A stretch of DNA of 64,000 nt from assembly GCF_039523615.1 (NCBI RefSeq), contig NZ_BAAAFQ010000011.1:156087-220086 (forward strand), written 5' to 3'. The translations under genes and the position numbers were made by a program. This document shows, piece by piece, positions 43,521 to 53,996 of this stretch. Source of the DNA: Psychrosphaera haliotis. Lineage in GTDB: Bacteria > Pseudomonadota > Gammaproteobacteria > Enterobacterales > Alteromonadaceae. Under the pieces are notes generated by a model that did not search any database, was not told where the DNA came from, and saw only the letters and a program-made list of their open reading frames with translations. How positions within the stretch are numbered: the first letter of the stretch is position 1; each line of letters starts with the position of its first letter.

Positions 43521-44735
43521 ATGAACCATTCATGGCATCAAACAAATTATCGTCTTAGGCATTGGTGGCCTAACTTCGAAAATAAATACATAGAAAGCCG
43601 ATATCATCTGGAAAAATTTTCTGTCAATGGGTTTGCCGTTGCCCGCGGCATTCTTGTCCTTGCTCTATTTTTTTCTTTGTTTTCTATTTCTGATCAATAT
43701 GTTTCTTTTGTTATCCCAGAAGCAAAGCTATTTAGCGTTGGCGTTAAATTTACAATTGGGCTGGTGGGTTTTGTCTGCTATATGGTAATTATTAGAGACA
43801 TGACTCGAAAAAGGATTTATACGGTTGTTAACTTCTTCTTGGCGGCCTTTCTTTTTGCGCTGTTTATTACCTTTTATATTTATAGCCAATGGTTACAAGA
43901 TCCTGCTACGTTATTTGAATTAGCTATTTGTTGTTCTTTTTTAACAATTCTTATCTATATTTTTGTACCACTAAGTTTAGGCCAGCAACTCATTACTGCA
44001 CTGGGTTTTGTGGTTTTATTTGTGCTCTCTGCGATTTTTGTTTTTCCTGATCATGCATCACGAATAGGTTTTTCAACAACCTTCATATTGTTAGCCAATA
44101 CTATTGGTTTATCTATTTCGTACACCATCAATAAAAATTTTAGAGAGGCATGGTCAAATCAGCAGGAGCGAGAACGAGATAACATGCTGCTTAAAGTCGA
44201 GATTGAACAACGCAAAAAGCTAGAAGAGCAGCTTAAAAAGCTAGCAATGACAGATGCCTTAACGGGAGTTGATAATAGGCGCAGTTTTATGGATCATTTG
44301 AGCCGAGAGAAAAAGCGAGCGGATAGACAATTTACCCCACTGAGCATTATTACCTTTGATATAGATTTGTTTAAACACATTAACGACCAGTTCGGTCATG
44401 AGGTGGGAGACAAAGTATTAATTGATGTTGCTACCGTGGTAGATGAACGATTGCGCGAAACAGATATACTCGGACGAATAGGTGGCGAAGAGTTTGCTAT
44501 ATTAATGGCAGATTCCAATAAGAGGGAAGCCAACCAATTAGCAAAATCTTTATGTAAAGCACTGTCAGACCATACCGTTATTCATAATGACAAAGCGATT
44601 AAAGTAACCGCAAGCTTTGGAACTGCCGAGTATCAAACCAATGAACCAATTGATATTTTGCTGCGTAGAGCTGATAAGGCAATGTATGATGCTAAAAATA
44701 ATGGACGTAATTGCGTCAGCGATAAGTCCGAATAA
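43521..44735 (+). CDS. Membrane-bound diguanylate cyclase (GGDEF domain)
   Basis: 404 residues. It has about six membrane helices (roughly 35-210), a short coiled coil (QQERERDNMLLKVEIEQRKK), then a GGDEF domain opening with LAMTDALTGVDNRR. The active site is GGEEF, with RETD five residues before it, which is an intact I-site. It should make cyclic di-GMP with feedback control. It shares its layout but not an obvious membrane-domain sequence with the cyclase at 5263-6336. Confidence 0.92.
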   Translation: MNHSWHQTNYRLRHWWPNFENKYIESRYHLEKFSVNGFAVARGILVLALFFSLFSISDQYVSFVIPEAKLFSVGVKFTIGLVGFVCYMVIIRDMTRKRIYTVVNFFLAAFLFALFITFYIYSQWLQDPATLFELAICCSFLTILIYIFVPLSLGQQLITALGFVVLFVLSAIFVFPDHASRIGFSTTFILLANTIGLSISYTINKNFREAWSNQQERERDNMLLKVEIEQRKKLEEQLKKLAMTDALTGVDNRRSFMDHLSREKKRADRQFTPLSIITFDIDLFKHINDQFGHEVGDKVLIDVATVVDERLRETDILGRIGGEEFAILMADSNKREANQLAKSLCKALSDHTVIHNDKAIKVTASFGTAEYQTNEPIDILLRRADKAMYDAKNNGRNCVSDKSE

Positions 44736-44761
44736 CACAGTTCAAATAAAGGTTTATTGTT

Positions 44762-45481
44762 TTGGCGTTAAAATTCTACCAACATTTTCAAGCATCTATT
44801 AAAGCTATCAGTTTCGATCTTGATGACACTCTATATTCCAATGATGTTGTAATCCATCAAGCCGAACAGCTTCAATTTGAGTTTTTGTGTGGCGAAGTTC
44901 CAATCATTATTGATGCTGGTATACAGCCGTGGTTAAAGGCTAAGTGGCATGCTATCAAAGCAAACCCTGAACTCAAACATGACGTGACATTGTGGAGAAA
45001 GGCGGCAATTCAGCACGGTTTATCCTACTTAAAATTAGAAAAAATCAAAGAAAAGCAATTGGTCGAACAGGCTTTTGATGTTTTCTACAACGCAAGGTCT
45101 AACTTTTCAATAGATTCTAAAACCCACCAAGTATTGCAGCGCCTTAAAGAGAAGTTTCCAATCGTTGCAGTCACAAATGGCAATGCTGATATCGATAGGC
45201 TTGGTCTATCCCAATACTTTGTTGGTTATTATAGAGCTGGAGCCAATGGAAATAGAATGAAGCCTTTTCCTGATATGTTGAAGATGGTTTCTCGTCACTT
45301 GGATATTCCTAGTGAGTCTATTTTGCATGTAGGAGATAATATTGGCTCCGATTTAAAGTCTGCACAAAACGCGTCTTGCAGCAGTTTTTGGTATAACCCA
45401 GCAAAAAAAGCCATGTCGATTGGCGCTTCTTTGCCTAATGCTGAATATTCAGACTTGGATGATTTACTACAACTGCTATAA
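44762..45481 (+). CDS. yigB: HAD-family phosphatase YigB (FMN phosphatase-like)
   Basis: 239 residues (E. coli YigB 238). HAD motifs are present: FDLDDTLYSND (Asp19, Asp21), VTNGNAD, and HVGDNIGSDLKSAQN. YigB dephosphorylates FMN in riboflavin metabolism in E. coli. It lies directly upstream of uvrD as in enterobacteria, which supports the name. The start is TTG at 44762, because no ATG is available near the N-terminus. Confidence 0.9.
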   Translation: MALKFYQHFQASIKAISFDLDDTLYSNDVVIHQAEQLQFEFLCGEVPIIIDAGIQPWLKAKWHAIKANPELKHDVTLWRKAAIQHGLSYLKLEKIKEKQLVEQAFDVFYNARSNFSIDSKTHQVLQRLKEKFPIVAVTNGNADIDRLGLSQYFVGYYRAGANGNRMKPFPDMLKMVSRHLDIPSESILHVGDNIGSDLKSAQNASCSSFWYNPAKKAMSIGASLPNAEYSDLDDLLQLL

Positions 45482-45523
45482 TCAAAACCTGTTTTTATAT
45501 CCAGTTTAAGGCCTCAGTACATA

Positions 45524-47839
45524 ATGGACGTTTTTATTCCTAATCAGGAACCCGATCATCACGTTTTAGCCGCGCTCAAACTTAATGAATTAAATGAACG
45601 TCAACATGAGGCCGTTACAGCACCGCCGCAAAATATGTTAGTCCTGGCAGGTGCGGGATCAGGTAAAACAAAAGTTCTTATTAGCCGAATTGGTTATTTA
45701 ATAAGGGCGCATCACGTATCACCTTATTCTATAATGGCGGTTACCTTTACTAATAAAGCCGCTACAGAAATGCGCCACCGTTTAGAAACGGTAATGGGTC
45801 ATGGCACTGTGGGGTCTCAGTTTAGTAATCATGGTATGTGGATAGGTACTTTCCATGGTTTAGCGCATCGCTTTTTAAGAACTCACTTTAGAGAAGCTAA
45901 ACTACCAGAGAGCTTCCAAGTTATAGACTCTGATGATCAACACCGATTAATTCGCCGATTATTAAAAAGCCTCAATCTAGATGAAAAACGCTATCCCGCT
46001 AAACAAATCATGTGGTATATCAACGGCAAAAAAGATGAAGGTCTGCGTCCAAAACATATTGAAACTTACGATCCAAATGAACAGGTGATGGTAAAAGTAT
46101 ATGAAGCTTATCAACAAGCCTGTGACCGTGCTGGTTTGGTGGATTTTGCTGAAATATTATTGCGCAGCCATGAGGTGTTAGCGACACACCCTGATGTATT
46201 AAGTCATTATAGAAAACGTTTTCGTCACGTGCTGGTGGACGAGTTTCAAGATACCAACAGCATTCAATACGCCTGGATTCAGTTAATTTCAGGTGGACAT
46301 CCAGGCGGTGTTGTAGATGAGCTAGACCCTTCATACGTAATGATTGTTGGCGATGATGACCAATCTATTTATGGTTGGCGTGGTGCGAGAGTTGAGAATA
46401 TACACAACTTCCAAAAAGACTTTGCCGATGTAGAAACCATTCGTCTTGAACAAAACTATCGTTCAACCGCAAATATACTAAAAGCGGCCAATGCCGTTAT
46501 TTCAAATAACAGTGATCGACTCGGCAAGGACTTATGGACCGAAGACAAAGAAGGCGATCCAATTGCAGTATATTCTTCGTTTAACGAAATCGAAGAGTCT
46601 AGGTTTGTTGTTGGCAATATTAAGAAGTGGCAAGAAGAAGGTGGCAGCTTATCCGATGCAGCCATTTTATATCGTAACAATGCTCAGTCTCGTGTTTTAG
46701 AGGAAGCGTTATTGCAAGCAGGTCTAAAGTATCGAATTTATGGCGGTTTACGTTTCTTCGAACGTCAAGAAATCAAAGATGCTCTGTCCTACCTAAGAAT
46801 ATTAGCGAACCGTGATGATGATGCGGCTTTTGAACGTGTTATTAATACGCCAGCACGTGGAATTGGTGATAAAACCTTACAAACCATTCGTGATGCAGCG
46901 AGAAGTCAAAGTATTACAATGTGGCAAGCTAGTGGCCGACTGATTAACGAAAATAGGTTGTCAGCACGTGCTTCGGGCGCATTGCAAAAGTTTATTTCAT
47001 TGGTTGATCAGCTAGAACAAGATGTATCCGAATTACCTTTACATGAACAGGCGGATCAGGCGATACAAGCGTCTGGCCTAAAGGCCATGTATCAAGCGGA
47101 AAAAGGCGAAAAAGGTCAAACTAGAGTAGAAAACTTAGAGGAATTGGTGACGGCTTGTAAACAGTATGAACCTGATGAAAACATGGAAGAAATGCCAATA
47201 CTTTCTGCATTTTTATCTCATGCCTCTTTAGAGTCGGGCGAATCGCAAGCTGACGACTATGAAGAAGCCGTACAGTTAATGACGTTACATAGTGCTAAAG
47301 GTTTGGAGTTTCCACTTGTATTTATGGTGGGTGTTGAAGAAGGCATGTTCCCGAGTCAACAAAGCGCAGATGCACCTGAGCGATTAGAAGAAGAAAGACG
47401 TTTGGCTTATGTAGGAATGACCCGAGCTCGCCAACGTTTATTTATTACTTATGCTGAAGTTAGGCGAATGTACGGTCAAGAGCATCGTCACCGCCCTTCT
47501 CGTTTTATTGCCGAAATACCAGAAGAGTGTCTGTATCATGTAAAACTGACCACGTCTGTTAGTCAACCGGCATACCGTAGCAGTAGCTCAAGTTATGGAA
47601 GTTCAACGGGTTACGGTTCAGGCTCTAGTTATTCATCACAGCCTAAAGCTGCCACTAACCATGTAAAATTCACGGGGACAGGTTTCTCACTTGGACAGCG
47701 AGTTATGCATGCAAAGTTTGGTGAAGGTACGGTATTAAACTGCGAAGGTGACGGTGAGCACGCTCGAATACAAGTTAACTTTGATCAGTTTGGCGCCAAG
47801 TGGTTAGTAACAACCTATGCAAAATTAACCGCTGTTTAA
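45524..47839 (+). CDS. uvrD: DNA helicase II, UvrD
   Basis: 771 residues (E. coli 720). It is a superfamily 1A helicase with Walker A GAGSGKT (43-49), VDEFQDTN, DDDQSIYGWRGA, LEQNYRST, and LMTLHSAKGLEF, then AYVGMTRAR. A Ser/Gly/Tyr-rich linker (about 685-712) precedes the C-terminal RNA-polymerase-binding type domain (GQRVMHAKFGEGTVL). It unwinds DNA in nucleotide excision and mismatch repair. tmcA begins at the base right after its stop. Confidence 0.97.
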   Translation: MDVFIPNQEPDHHVLAALKLNELNERQHEAVTAPPQNMLVLAGAGSGKTKVLISRIGYLIRAHHVSPYSIMAVTFTNKAATEMRHRLETVMGHGTVGSQFSNHGMWIGTFHGLAHRFLRTHFREAKLPESFQVIDSDDQHRLIRRLLKSLNLDEKRYPAKQIMWYINGKKDEGLRPKHIETYDPNEQVMVKVYEAYQQACDRAGLVDFAEILLRSHEVLATHPDVLSHYRKRFRHVLVDEFQDTNSIQYAWIQLISGGHPGGVVDELDPSYVMIVGDDDQSIYGWRGARVENIHNFQKDFADVETIRLEQNYRSTANILKAANAVISNNSDRLGKDLWTEDKEGDPIAVYSSFNEIEESRFVVGNIKKWQEEGGSLSDAAILYRNNAQSRVLEEALLQAGLKYRIYGGLRFFERQEIKDALSYLRILANRDDDAAFERVINTPARGIGDKTLQTIRDAARSQSITMWQASGRLINENRLSARASGALQKFISLVDQLEQDVSELPLHEQADQAIQASGLKAMYQAEKGEKGQTRVENLEELVTACKQYEPDENMEEMPILSAFLSHASLESGESQADDYEEAVQLMTLHSAKGLEFPLVFMVGVEEGMFPSQQSADAPERLEEERRLAYVGMTRARQRLFITYAEVRRMYGQEHRHRPSRFIAEIPEECLYHVKLTTSVSQPAYRSSSSSYGSSTGYGSGSSYSSQPKAATNHVKFTGTGFSLGQRVMHAKFGEGTVLNCEGDGEHARIQVNFDQFGAKWLVTTYAKLTAV

Positions 47840-50287
47840 ATGACAGAATTTATTGATTACATTGCTCAGCTAAAGCAGAAGCTGTCCCAACAAAAACAAC
47901 GGGGCATTGTTCGTTTAGTTGGCTCTGTTAGTCAGTGTTATGAGTGCGTTTACCCGCTAATTGAATGTTCATTAGATAGCTCACCGCAGGGTATTGAGCA
48001 CCTTAAAATAATTCCCTTTTTAGAGCCCGAGTCATTGAGTGCAGACTCAGTGCTTAGAAAAAACGAATGGCGAATTAAAAAGTTTCGAAAATATCTAGGG
48101 CAAGAGTGTGACATATTAATCTATGACGCCTATCAGGGGTTTAATGCAGATGCGGTTGCAGCTCTTTCTGGTGTTATTAAACAAGGCGGTGTACTTATAT
48201 TAATAACACCGCCTGATGCTAAGTGGCTTGCCTTTCAAGACCCAGAGCAGAGTCGTTTTATTTCTGAAAAGGTAAATGTTAGCGACATAGATAACAATTT
48301 TATCTCTCATCTGTTGAGTGTCTTTGAGAACAACTCAAATAACGGAGTTTATTTGTATAATGCCGACAAAGGCATTGCTGATGACTCCTTAGATTTAACT
48401 TCTGAAAACAATTCTCAAAAAGCTTCTCAAAGAACTTCACAAATAATTCAGGAACCAACTTCTGGTGGTGTACCTAATAGTGTCACTAATGATGTTTCTA
48501 ATGGAAGCGCCGAAGTAAGCTTTCATGAATATGAAAAATCTAAAAGCGATACTTATAAAAACGACAACGCTAAAAAAGACTCCCCTTACTTAACCACTGA
48601 TCAAGATCGCGTTGCGATATCAATAACCGATCTTTTGAATACAAAACCAATAAATTCAGAGTCCTTAAACAAACCTGATAATGATATTGATAAAAGTAAG
48701 TTACAAGATTGTTTATTGATTACAGCAGATAGAGGTCGAGGGAAGTCTTCGGTTATCGGTATTGCGGTGGCTCAATGGTTAAATCAGCTATCAGTTGATC
48801 GCCCTTTTAATATTGTTGTTACGTCCTCTAGCTTAGATTCTACGGGTATTTTAACGGAACACTTTAGTCGCTTATTACGTGTTACAAATCCCACCATTAA
48901 GTTTTGTTCACCCGATCATATAATTAATCAGTCAGAAGACTTTAAAAACAATATCGACTTGTTGATCATTGATGAAGCGGCAAGTTTGCCAGTAACTGTT
49001 GTAAAAGAACTGGTAGGCCTAACAGGTAAGGCTATCTTAGCAACAACAATTCATGGTTATGAGGGTACAGGCAGAGGGTTTGAATACAAACTTAAGCCTT
49101 GGCTTAAAGATAGCTTTAATAATTATAAGCATGAAATGCTAACTCAGCCTGTTCGATGGACCGAAAACGACGATCTAGAACGCATTGTAAATCAGGGCAT
49201 TTGTTTTATAAAAGAAGAAAGCTCACCAATATCAAACACTGTCATTCAGTCGCAAGTCAATGGGGCTATAGTCAGTGGCTCTGCAGAACAAAGAACCTTT
49301 ATTAAACTGTCTGCAAAGCAATTGCTTCAAACAGGTCAGATTGCCGACGTATTTGGGCTTTTAACCGAAGCTCATTATCAAACGTCACCGAATGATTTAC
49401 GGGCCATGCTGGATAATCCAGATATGGAAATATTTGGTCTATTTGAAGATAATGAATTAATCGCGACTGCACTCATTTCCTTAGAGGGTGGTTTTGAACC
49501 TGAGCTTGATGGCAATTTAATGGGCGATATACAAAAAGGAATTAGGCGACCGAGAGGCCACTTGTTTCCGCAGTCTCTATTAGCTCATTGTGGTTATGCT
49601 AACGCAGGGTATTTCAAATATGCGAGAGTTGTAAGGATTGCAGTTACGCCATCAATGCAGTCACAGGGCCTAGGTAGTGAGCTGTTGGCCAATATAAAGT
49701 CGTATTATGAAAGCAGCTCAGCAATAGACTTTTTATGCACTAGTTTCGGTTTTGATATACAGGTTCTAAATTTCTGGATTAACAATGCATTTAGCCCAGT
49801 ACGATTAGGGTTAAAGGCTGATACAAGTACAGGATTAGTCAGTATTTTTATGGCCAAAGCACTAAACTCCGACGCTGAAACATCACTAGAGTTATGGCAA
49901 CAACGTTGTATTGAAACGATAAATACTGAGCTTGAAACCGGCCAACGGAAAAGCCAACAGGATGCGGTTTATTTGCTTATCCAGGCTTTTGAAGCTTCTC
50001 CTCCAGCTGGTTACTCTATATGGTCGAAAAACCAAAATTGGCTCGACTTGAATCATTTAGGTTCGTATCATCGTTCACCGGATAGCTGCTTTTTTGCAGT
50101 ACAGAGTATTTTTAGAGAAACGCTGAACAAGCCTTTTGAGTTGCTAGAGGATAAGTTTTTAAATGGCTTAAGTAACAAAGAGCTAATTGTTAATTATCAA
50201 TGTACAGGTGAAAAAGAATTAGTAAAAAATATTCGAAATCAGATGGTTAAACTTTTGAATACGTATGTAGAGGGGCTCAAAAGTTAG
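47840..50287 (+). CDS. tmcA: tRNA(Met) cytidine acetyltransferase TmcA
   Basis: 815 residues, well above E. coli TmcA (671). It has an N-terminal DUF1726-type domain (1-175), then a polar Ser/Asn/Asp-rich insert of about 100 residues (175-285) unlike the rest. The helicase-like ATPase follows, with ITADRGRGKSS (295-304) and LLIIDEAASLP, and then the GNAT acetyltransferase domain (VVRIAVTPSMQSQGLGSELL). It forms ac4C at the wobble position of elongator tRNA-Met. It starts immediately after the uvrD stop codon (TAAATG), so it is translationally coupled. Confidence 0.94.
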   Translation: MTEFIDYIAQLKQKLSQQKQRGIVRLVGSVSQCYECVYPLIECSLDSSPQGIEHLKIIPFLEPESLSADSVLRKNEWRIKKFRKYLGQECDILIYDAYQGFNADAVAALSGVIKQGGVLILITPPDAKWLAFQDPEQSRFISEKVNVSDIDNNFISHLLSVFENNSNNGVYLYNADKGIADDSLDLTSENNSQKASQRTSQIIQEPTSGGVPNSVTNDVSNGSAEVSFHEYEKSKSDTYKNDNAKKDSPYLTTDQDRVAISITDLLNTKPINSESLNKPDNDIDKSKLQDCLLITADRGRGKSSVIGIAVAQWLNQLSVDRPFNIVVTSSSLDSTGILTEHFSRLLRVTNPTIKFCSPDHIINQSEDFKNNIDLLIIDEAASLPVTVVKELVGLTGKAILATTIHGYEGTGRGFEYKLKPWLKDSFNNYKHEMLTQPVRWTENDDLERIVNQGICFIKEESSPISNTVIQSQVNGAIVSGSAEQRTFIKLSAKQLLQTGQIADVFGLLTEAHYQTSPNDLRAMLDNPDMEIFGLFEDNELIATALISLEGGFEPELDGNLMGDIQKGIRRPRGHLFPQSLLAHCGYANAGYFKYARVVRIAVTPSMQSQGLGSELLANIKSYYESSSAIDFLCTSFGFDIQVLNFWINNAFSPVRLGLKADTSTGLVSIFMAKALNSDAETSLELWQQRCIETINTELETGQRKSQQDAVYLLIQAFEASPPAGYSIWSKNQNWLDLNHLGSYHRSPDSCFFAVQSIFRETLNKPFELLEDKFLNGLSNKELIVNYQCTGEKELVKNIRNQMVKLLNTYVEGLKS

Positions 50288-50348
50288 AGCTTACTGCGAC
50301 TACCTTATATCCTGTTGAGCATAATAAAAAGAAATACAGGATCAATTC

Positions 50349-52454
50349 ATGCGATTTATATCTGCAACACTTCTCTTACTTGGTAGCTCAGCTTGTTTAG
50401 CGGAAACCGTTACCATTACATCACCAAACGGCGATATCATTGTTCAAGTTAATGACGACAAAGAACAAGTTGAATATACCGTTTCATTTAAAGATCAGAT
50501 GGTTATAGAGCCTTCTGTATTAGGTTTAGTATTTAAAGAACAAGCGTCGTTCACGTCTAACTTTAAAATCGACAACACAAAAACAAATACTCAACGCAGC
50601 GAATGGCAACAACCTTGGGGTGAGCAAACGGTCATTAAAGATCACCATAACTACGCCAGCATTACGCTAAAAAATACCCACCTACCTAACCATCAAACGA
50701 ATAAAGGTTGGTTTTCTGAGTTAATTTCTCCAACCCCAGCAACATTAAATGCACAATATACATTAGAGGTTAAAGTATTTGATGATGGAATTGGTTTTCG
50801 TTATCTAGTGCCAAATCAAGATGGTTTTGAGCATATTGAGTTAATTAAAGAAGCTACCGAGTTCACTATTGCCAATGCTCATGACACAACGGCGTATTGG
50901 ATTCCTGCTCGTGGCTGGAACCGTTATGAATACACTTATAACGAAACTCCATTATCTGAAGCGGCCCATATACATACACCAGCTACTTTTAAAACGAAGA
51001 ACAACGTTCATTTAAGCATACATGAAGCTGCGCTAGTTGATTATGCTGCCATGACGCTAAATCAACGCCGCCCTGGTAAATATATTGCCGACTTAACTCC
51101 TTGGTCAGATGGCGTCGCAGTCAAGTCTAACAATGGATTAACGTCATCTTGGCGTACAATTCAAATCGCAGAAAATGCCGCAGAACTACTAAACTCTCAC
51201 TTAATACTTAATTTAAACGAACCAAATAAGCTAGGTGACGTTTCATGGGTTAAGCCTGGTAAATATGTTGGTATTTGGTGGGAAATGCACATCAATAAAT
51301 CGACTTGGGGAAGCGGTGAGAAACATGGAGCTACAACTCAAAATACTAAGTACTTCATGGACTTTGCAAGCGAATATGGTTTTGACGGTGTTCTTGTTGA
51401 AGGTTGGAATATAGGTTGGGATGGAGACTGGTTCTTTAACGGCGACGTTTTTAGTTTCACAGAAAATTATGAAGACTTTGATATCAACGCATTAAGTGAA
51501 TACGGTAATGATAAAAGCGCAAAATTAATTGGTCATCATGAAACATCAGGTAATGTGACAAATTATAGAAACCAAATGCAAGACGCATTAGATTTATATA
51601 AAAAACACGGTGTTGAGCAGATAAAAACCGGTTATGTCGCCGATGGTGGCAATATCAAAAGAATAGACGAAAACGGAATTATTAGAAAGGAATGGCACGA
51701 TGGCCAGTTTATGGTTAACGAATATTTATATAACGTTACTGAAGCGGCGAAAAGAAAGATAAGTATTAATACTCACGAACCGATTAAAGACACGGGTTTA
51801 CGCAGAACTTATCCAAACTGGTTATCTAGAGAAGGCGCAAGAGGCCAGGAGTTTAATGCTTGGGGCAATCCACCAAACCCTCCTGAGCATTTACCAATGT
51901 TAGCGTTTACTCGTATGTTGTCGGGCCCTATGGACTTTACTCCAGGTATTTTTGATATGGGCTTTAATGGTTTAGAGGCTGATAAAAATAGACCACAAAC
52001 TACGCTTGCTAAACAGTTAGCGGCTTATGTTGTACTTTATAGCCCAATCCAAATGGCTGCAGACTTACCAGAAAATTACCTAGCTAAACGAGATGCGTTT
52101 CAGTTTATTTTAGATGTACCGACAGACTGGACTAAAAGTATTGGCTTAGCGGGTGAGGTAGGTGATTTTGTAGTAATGGCACGACAGGCAAAACAAACAG
52201 AGCGTTACTCTGGAGATGATTGGTTTATTGGCGCGGTAACGAATGAAGAAGCTCGTACGGTTGATATCTCTTTAGACTTTTTAGATGCAAACAAGCAGTA
52301 CGAAGCACAGATTTATCGAGACGGTGACAATGCGCATTGGGAAACTAATCCATATGAGTATGTTATTGAGACAAAGCAAGTGTCGTCAAAAGACAAAATG
52401 ACTTTGAAGTTGGCTGCATCTGGTGGCACGGCTATTAGGTTTAAGGCTTTGTAA
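50349..52454 (+). CDS. Glycoside hydrolase family 97 (alpha-glucosidase-like), exported
   Basis: 701 residues with a signal peptide (cleavage likely after LA at 21). Domains follow the GH97 order: an N-terminal beta-sandwich, a (beta/alpha)8 barrel with GVLVEGWNIGWDGDW, and a C-terminal beta domain. NTHEPIKDTG and the Glu of ARGQEF match the acidic residues of inverting SusB-type enzymes. The position of the retaining-type nucleophile reads VEQIKTGYVAD rather than an Asp-containing motif. It is probably periplasmic and acts on alpha-glucans. It stands alone with no transporter or polysaccharide-use genes nearby, so transfer is possible. Confidence 0.9.
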   Translation: MRFISATLLLLGSSACLAETVTITSPNGDIIVQVNDDKEQVEYTVSFKDQMVIEPSVLGLVFKEQASFTSNFKIDNTKTNTQRSEWQQPWGEQTVIKDHHNYASITLKNTHLPNHQTNKGWFSELISPTPATLNAQYTLEVKVFDDGIGFRYLVPNQDGFEHIELIKEATEFTIANAHDTTAYWIPARGWNRYEYTYNETPLSEAAHIHTPATFKTKNNVHLSIHEAALVDYAAMTLNQRRPGKYIADLTPWSDGVAVKSNNGLTSSWRTIQIAENAAELLNSHLILNLNEPNKLGDVSWVKPGKYVGIWWEMHINKSTWGSGEKHGATTQNTKYFMDFASEYGFDGVLVEGWNIGWDGDWFFNGDVFSFTENYEDFDINALSEYGNDKSAKLIGHHETSGNVTNYRNQMQDALDLYKKHGVEQIKTGYVADGGNIKRIDENGIIRKEWHDGQFMVNEYLYNVTEAAKRKISINTHEPIKDTGLRRTYPNWLSREGARGQEFNAWGNPPNPPEHLPMLAFTRMLSGPMDFTPGIFDMGFNGLEADKNRPQTTLAKQLAAYVVLYSPIQMAADLPENYLAKRDAFQFILDVPTDWTKSIGLAGEVGDFVVMARQAKQTERYSGDDWFIGAVTNEEARTVDISLDFLDANKQYEAQIYRDGDNAHWETNPYEYVIETKQVSSKDKMTLKLAASGGTAIRFKAL

Positions 52455-52514
52455 AAAGATAGGAAGTTGAAGCGTGGACTGCGTCTACGTTCTTGGCTGA
52501 ATATTATTAACTAC

Positions 52515-52546
52515 AAAAAAGGACCTATATTCAGGTCCTTTTTTAT
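52515..52546. terminator. Bidirectional terminator between the GH97 gene and trkA
   Basis: AAGGACCT-atattc-AGGTCCTT is a perfect stem flanked by an A-run and a T-run, placed between convergent genes. Confidence 0.92.
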
Positions 52547-52592
52547 AACACACAGCTTTTATAAGTAACTGTTATTTGTTGGTAGCTGTTAA

Positions 52593-53969
52593 CTAGAGGA
52601 AAAGCGCAGAGACTTGGAATAGTTTTTCCACTTCGTTGATGTGCTTTTTATCTATCAAAAATAGAATCACATGATCTTCGCTTTCAATAACCGTATCATC
52701 GTGAGCGATGATGACTTCTGCATTTCTTACAATTGCACCTATGGTGGTTTGTGGTGGCAGTTTTAGTTCCTGAATTGAACGCCCCACTACCTTAGATGTG
52801 TTCTTGTCACCATGAGCAATTGCTTCAATCGCCTCTGCAGCTCCACGTCGAAGTGAGTAAACATTTACTACGTCGCCTTTTCGAACGTGAGTTAACAATG
52901 CAGATATAGTGGCTTGTTGTGGCGAGATCGCAATATCAACATCCCTACCCTGTACCAAATCGACATAAGCACTACGTTGAATCAGTACCATGGTTTTCTG
53001 AACGCCCATCTTTTTAGCGAGCATTGCAGACATGATATTTGCTTCATCATCGTTTGTTACCGCAATGAAGACATCGGTTTGTTCTATTTGTTCTTCGGCT
53101 AACAATTCCTGATCTGACGCATCGCCAGTAAAAACAGTAGTATGTTCAAGTAATTGAGATAAGCTTTCAGCCCGTTGTTGATCCATTTCAATCAACTTCA
53201 CTCGGTATCTTTTTTCTAATATTTTCGCTAAACCTGCACCAATATTACCGCCACCGACAATCATTATACGTTTGTAACTGTCTTCTAGCTTTTGTAGCTC
53301 TTCCATTACCTGGCGAATATGTTTGGTGGCAACAATAAAGAAAACCTCATCGTCAGCTTCAATGACTGTATTTCCCACAGGCTTTATAGCTTGGCCCTTT
53401 CGGTAAATAGCAGCAACTCGAGTTTCAACGTTGGGAATGTGCTCTTTTAGTGTTGATAGTGCGTAACCAACCAAAGAACCACCATAATAAGCTTTTACGG
53501 CAACAAGGGAGACTAAACCATTGGCAAATTCTAAAACTTGAAGTGCACCTGGAGATTCAATAAGTCGGTGTATGTACTTAGTCACTAATTCTTCCGGGGC
53601 AATGTACTTGTCCACAGGTAAGTCACTATTTTGGAATAACTGCTCTTGATAAAGTAGGTAAGCTTGAGAGCGAATTCGAGCAATCTTTTTAGGGGTATTA
53701 AAAATACTATACGCCACCTGACACGCCATCATGTTGACTTCGTCACTGCGCGTTACCGCGATCAGCATGTCAGCATGCTCTGCGCCAGCTTGCCTTAGCA
53801 CATCTGGGTGTGAACAGTGCCCAACAACAACTTGTAAGTCATATTTATCTTGAAGCGTATGAAGCGGTTCAGGATCAATATCCACCATAGTGATATCGTT
53901 TTCTTCACCTGCTAAATTTTCAGCAAGAGTGGCACCAACTTGACCTGCCCCTAAGATAATTATTTTCAT
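52593..53969 (-). CDS. trkA: Trk system potassium uptake protein TrkA
   Basis: 458 residues, the same as E. coli. Two RCK units each have a Rossmann NAD site: IILGAGQVGATLAENL at the start and IVGGGNIGAGLAKIL near residue 236. Each is followed by a TrkA-C domain. It is the cytoplasmic NAD(H)/ATP-sensing gate of the TrkH/TrkG K+ channel. No trkH is in this window. It is the last gene of def-fmt-rsmB-trkA, as in E. coli. Confidence 0.97.
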   Translation of the reverse strand: MKIIILGAGQVGATLAENLAGEENDITMVDIDPEPLHTLQDKYDLQVVVGHCSHPDVLRQAGAEHADMLIAVTRSDEVNMMACQVAYSIFNTPKKIARIRSQAYLLYQEQLFQNSDLPVDKYIAPEELVTKYIHRLIESPGALQVLEFANGLVSLVAVKAYYGGSLVGYALSTLKEHIPNVETRVAAIYRKGQAIKPVGNTVIEADDEVFFIVATKHIRQVMEELQKLEDSYKRIMIVGGGNIGAGLAKILEKRYRVKLIEMDQQRAESLSQLLEHTTVFTGDASDQELLAEEQIEQTDVFIAVTNDDEANIMSAMLAKKMGVQKTMVLIQRSAYVDLVQGRDVDIAISPQQATISALLTHVRKGDVVNVYSLRRGAAEAIEAIAHGDKNTSKVVGRSIQELKLPPQTTIGAIVRNAEVIIAHDDTVIESEDHVILFLIDKKHINEVEKLFQVSALFL

Positions 53970-53996
53970 AGTATTTGGTTTACTAACCTATCAATT

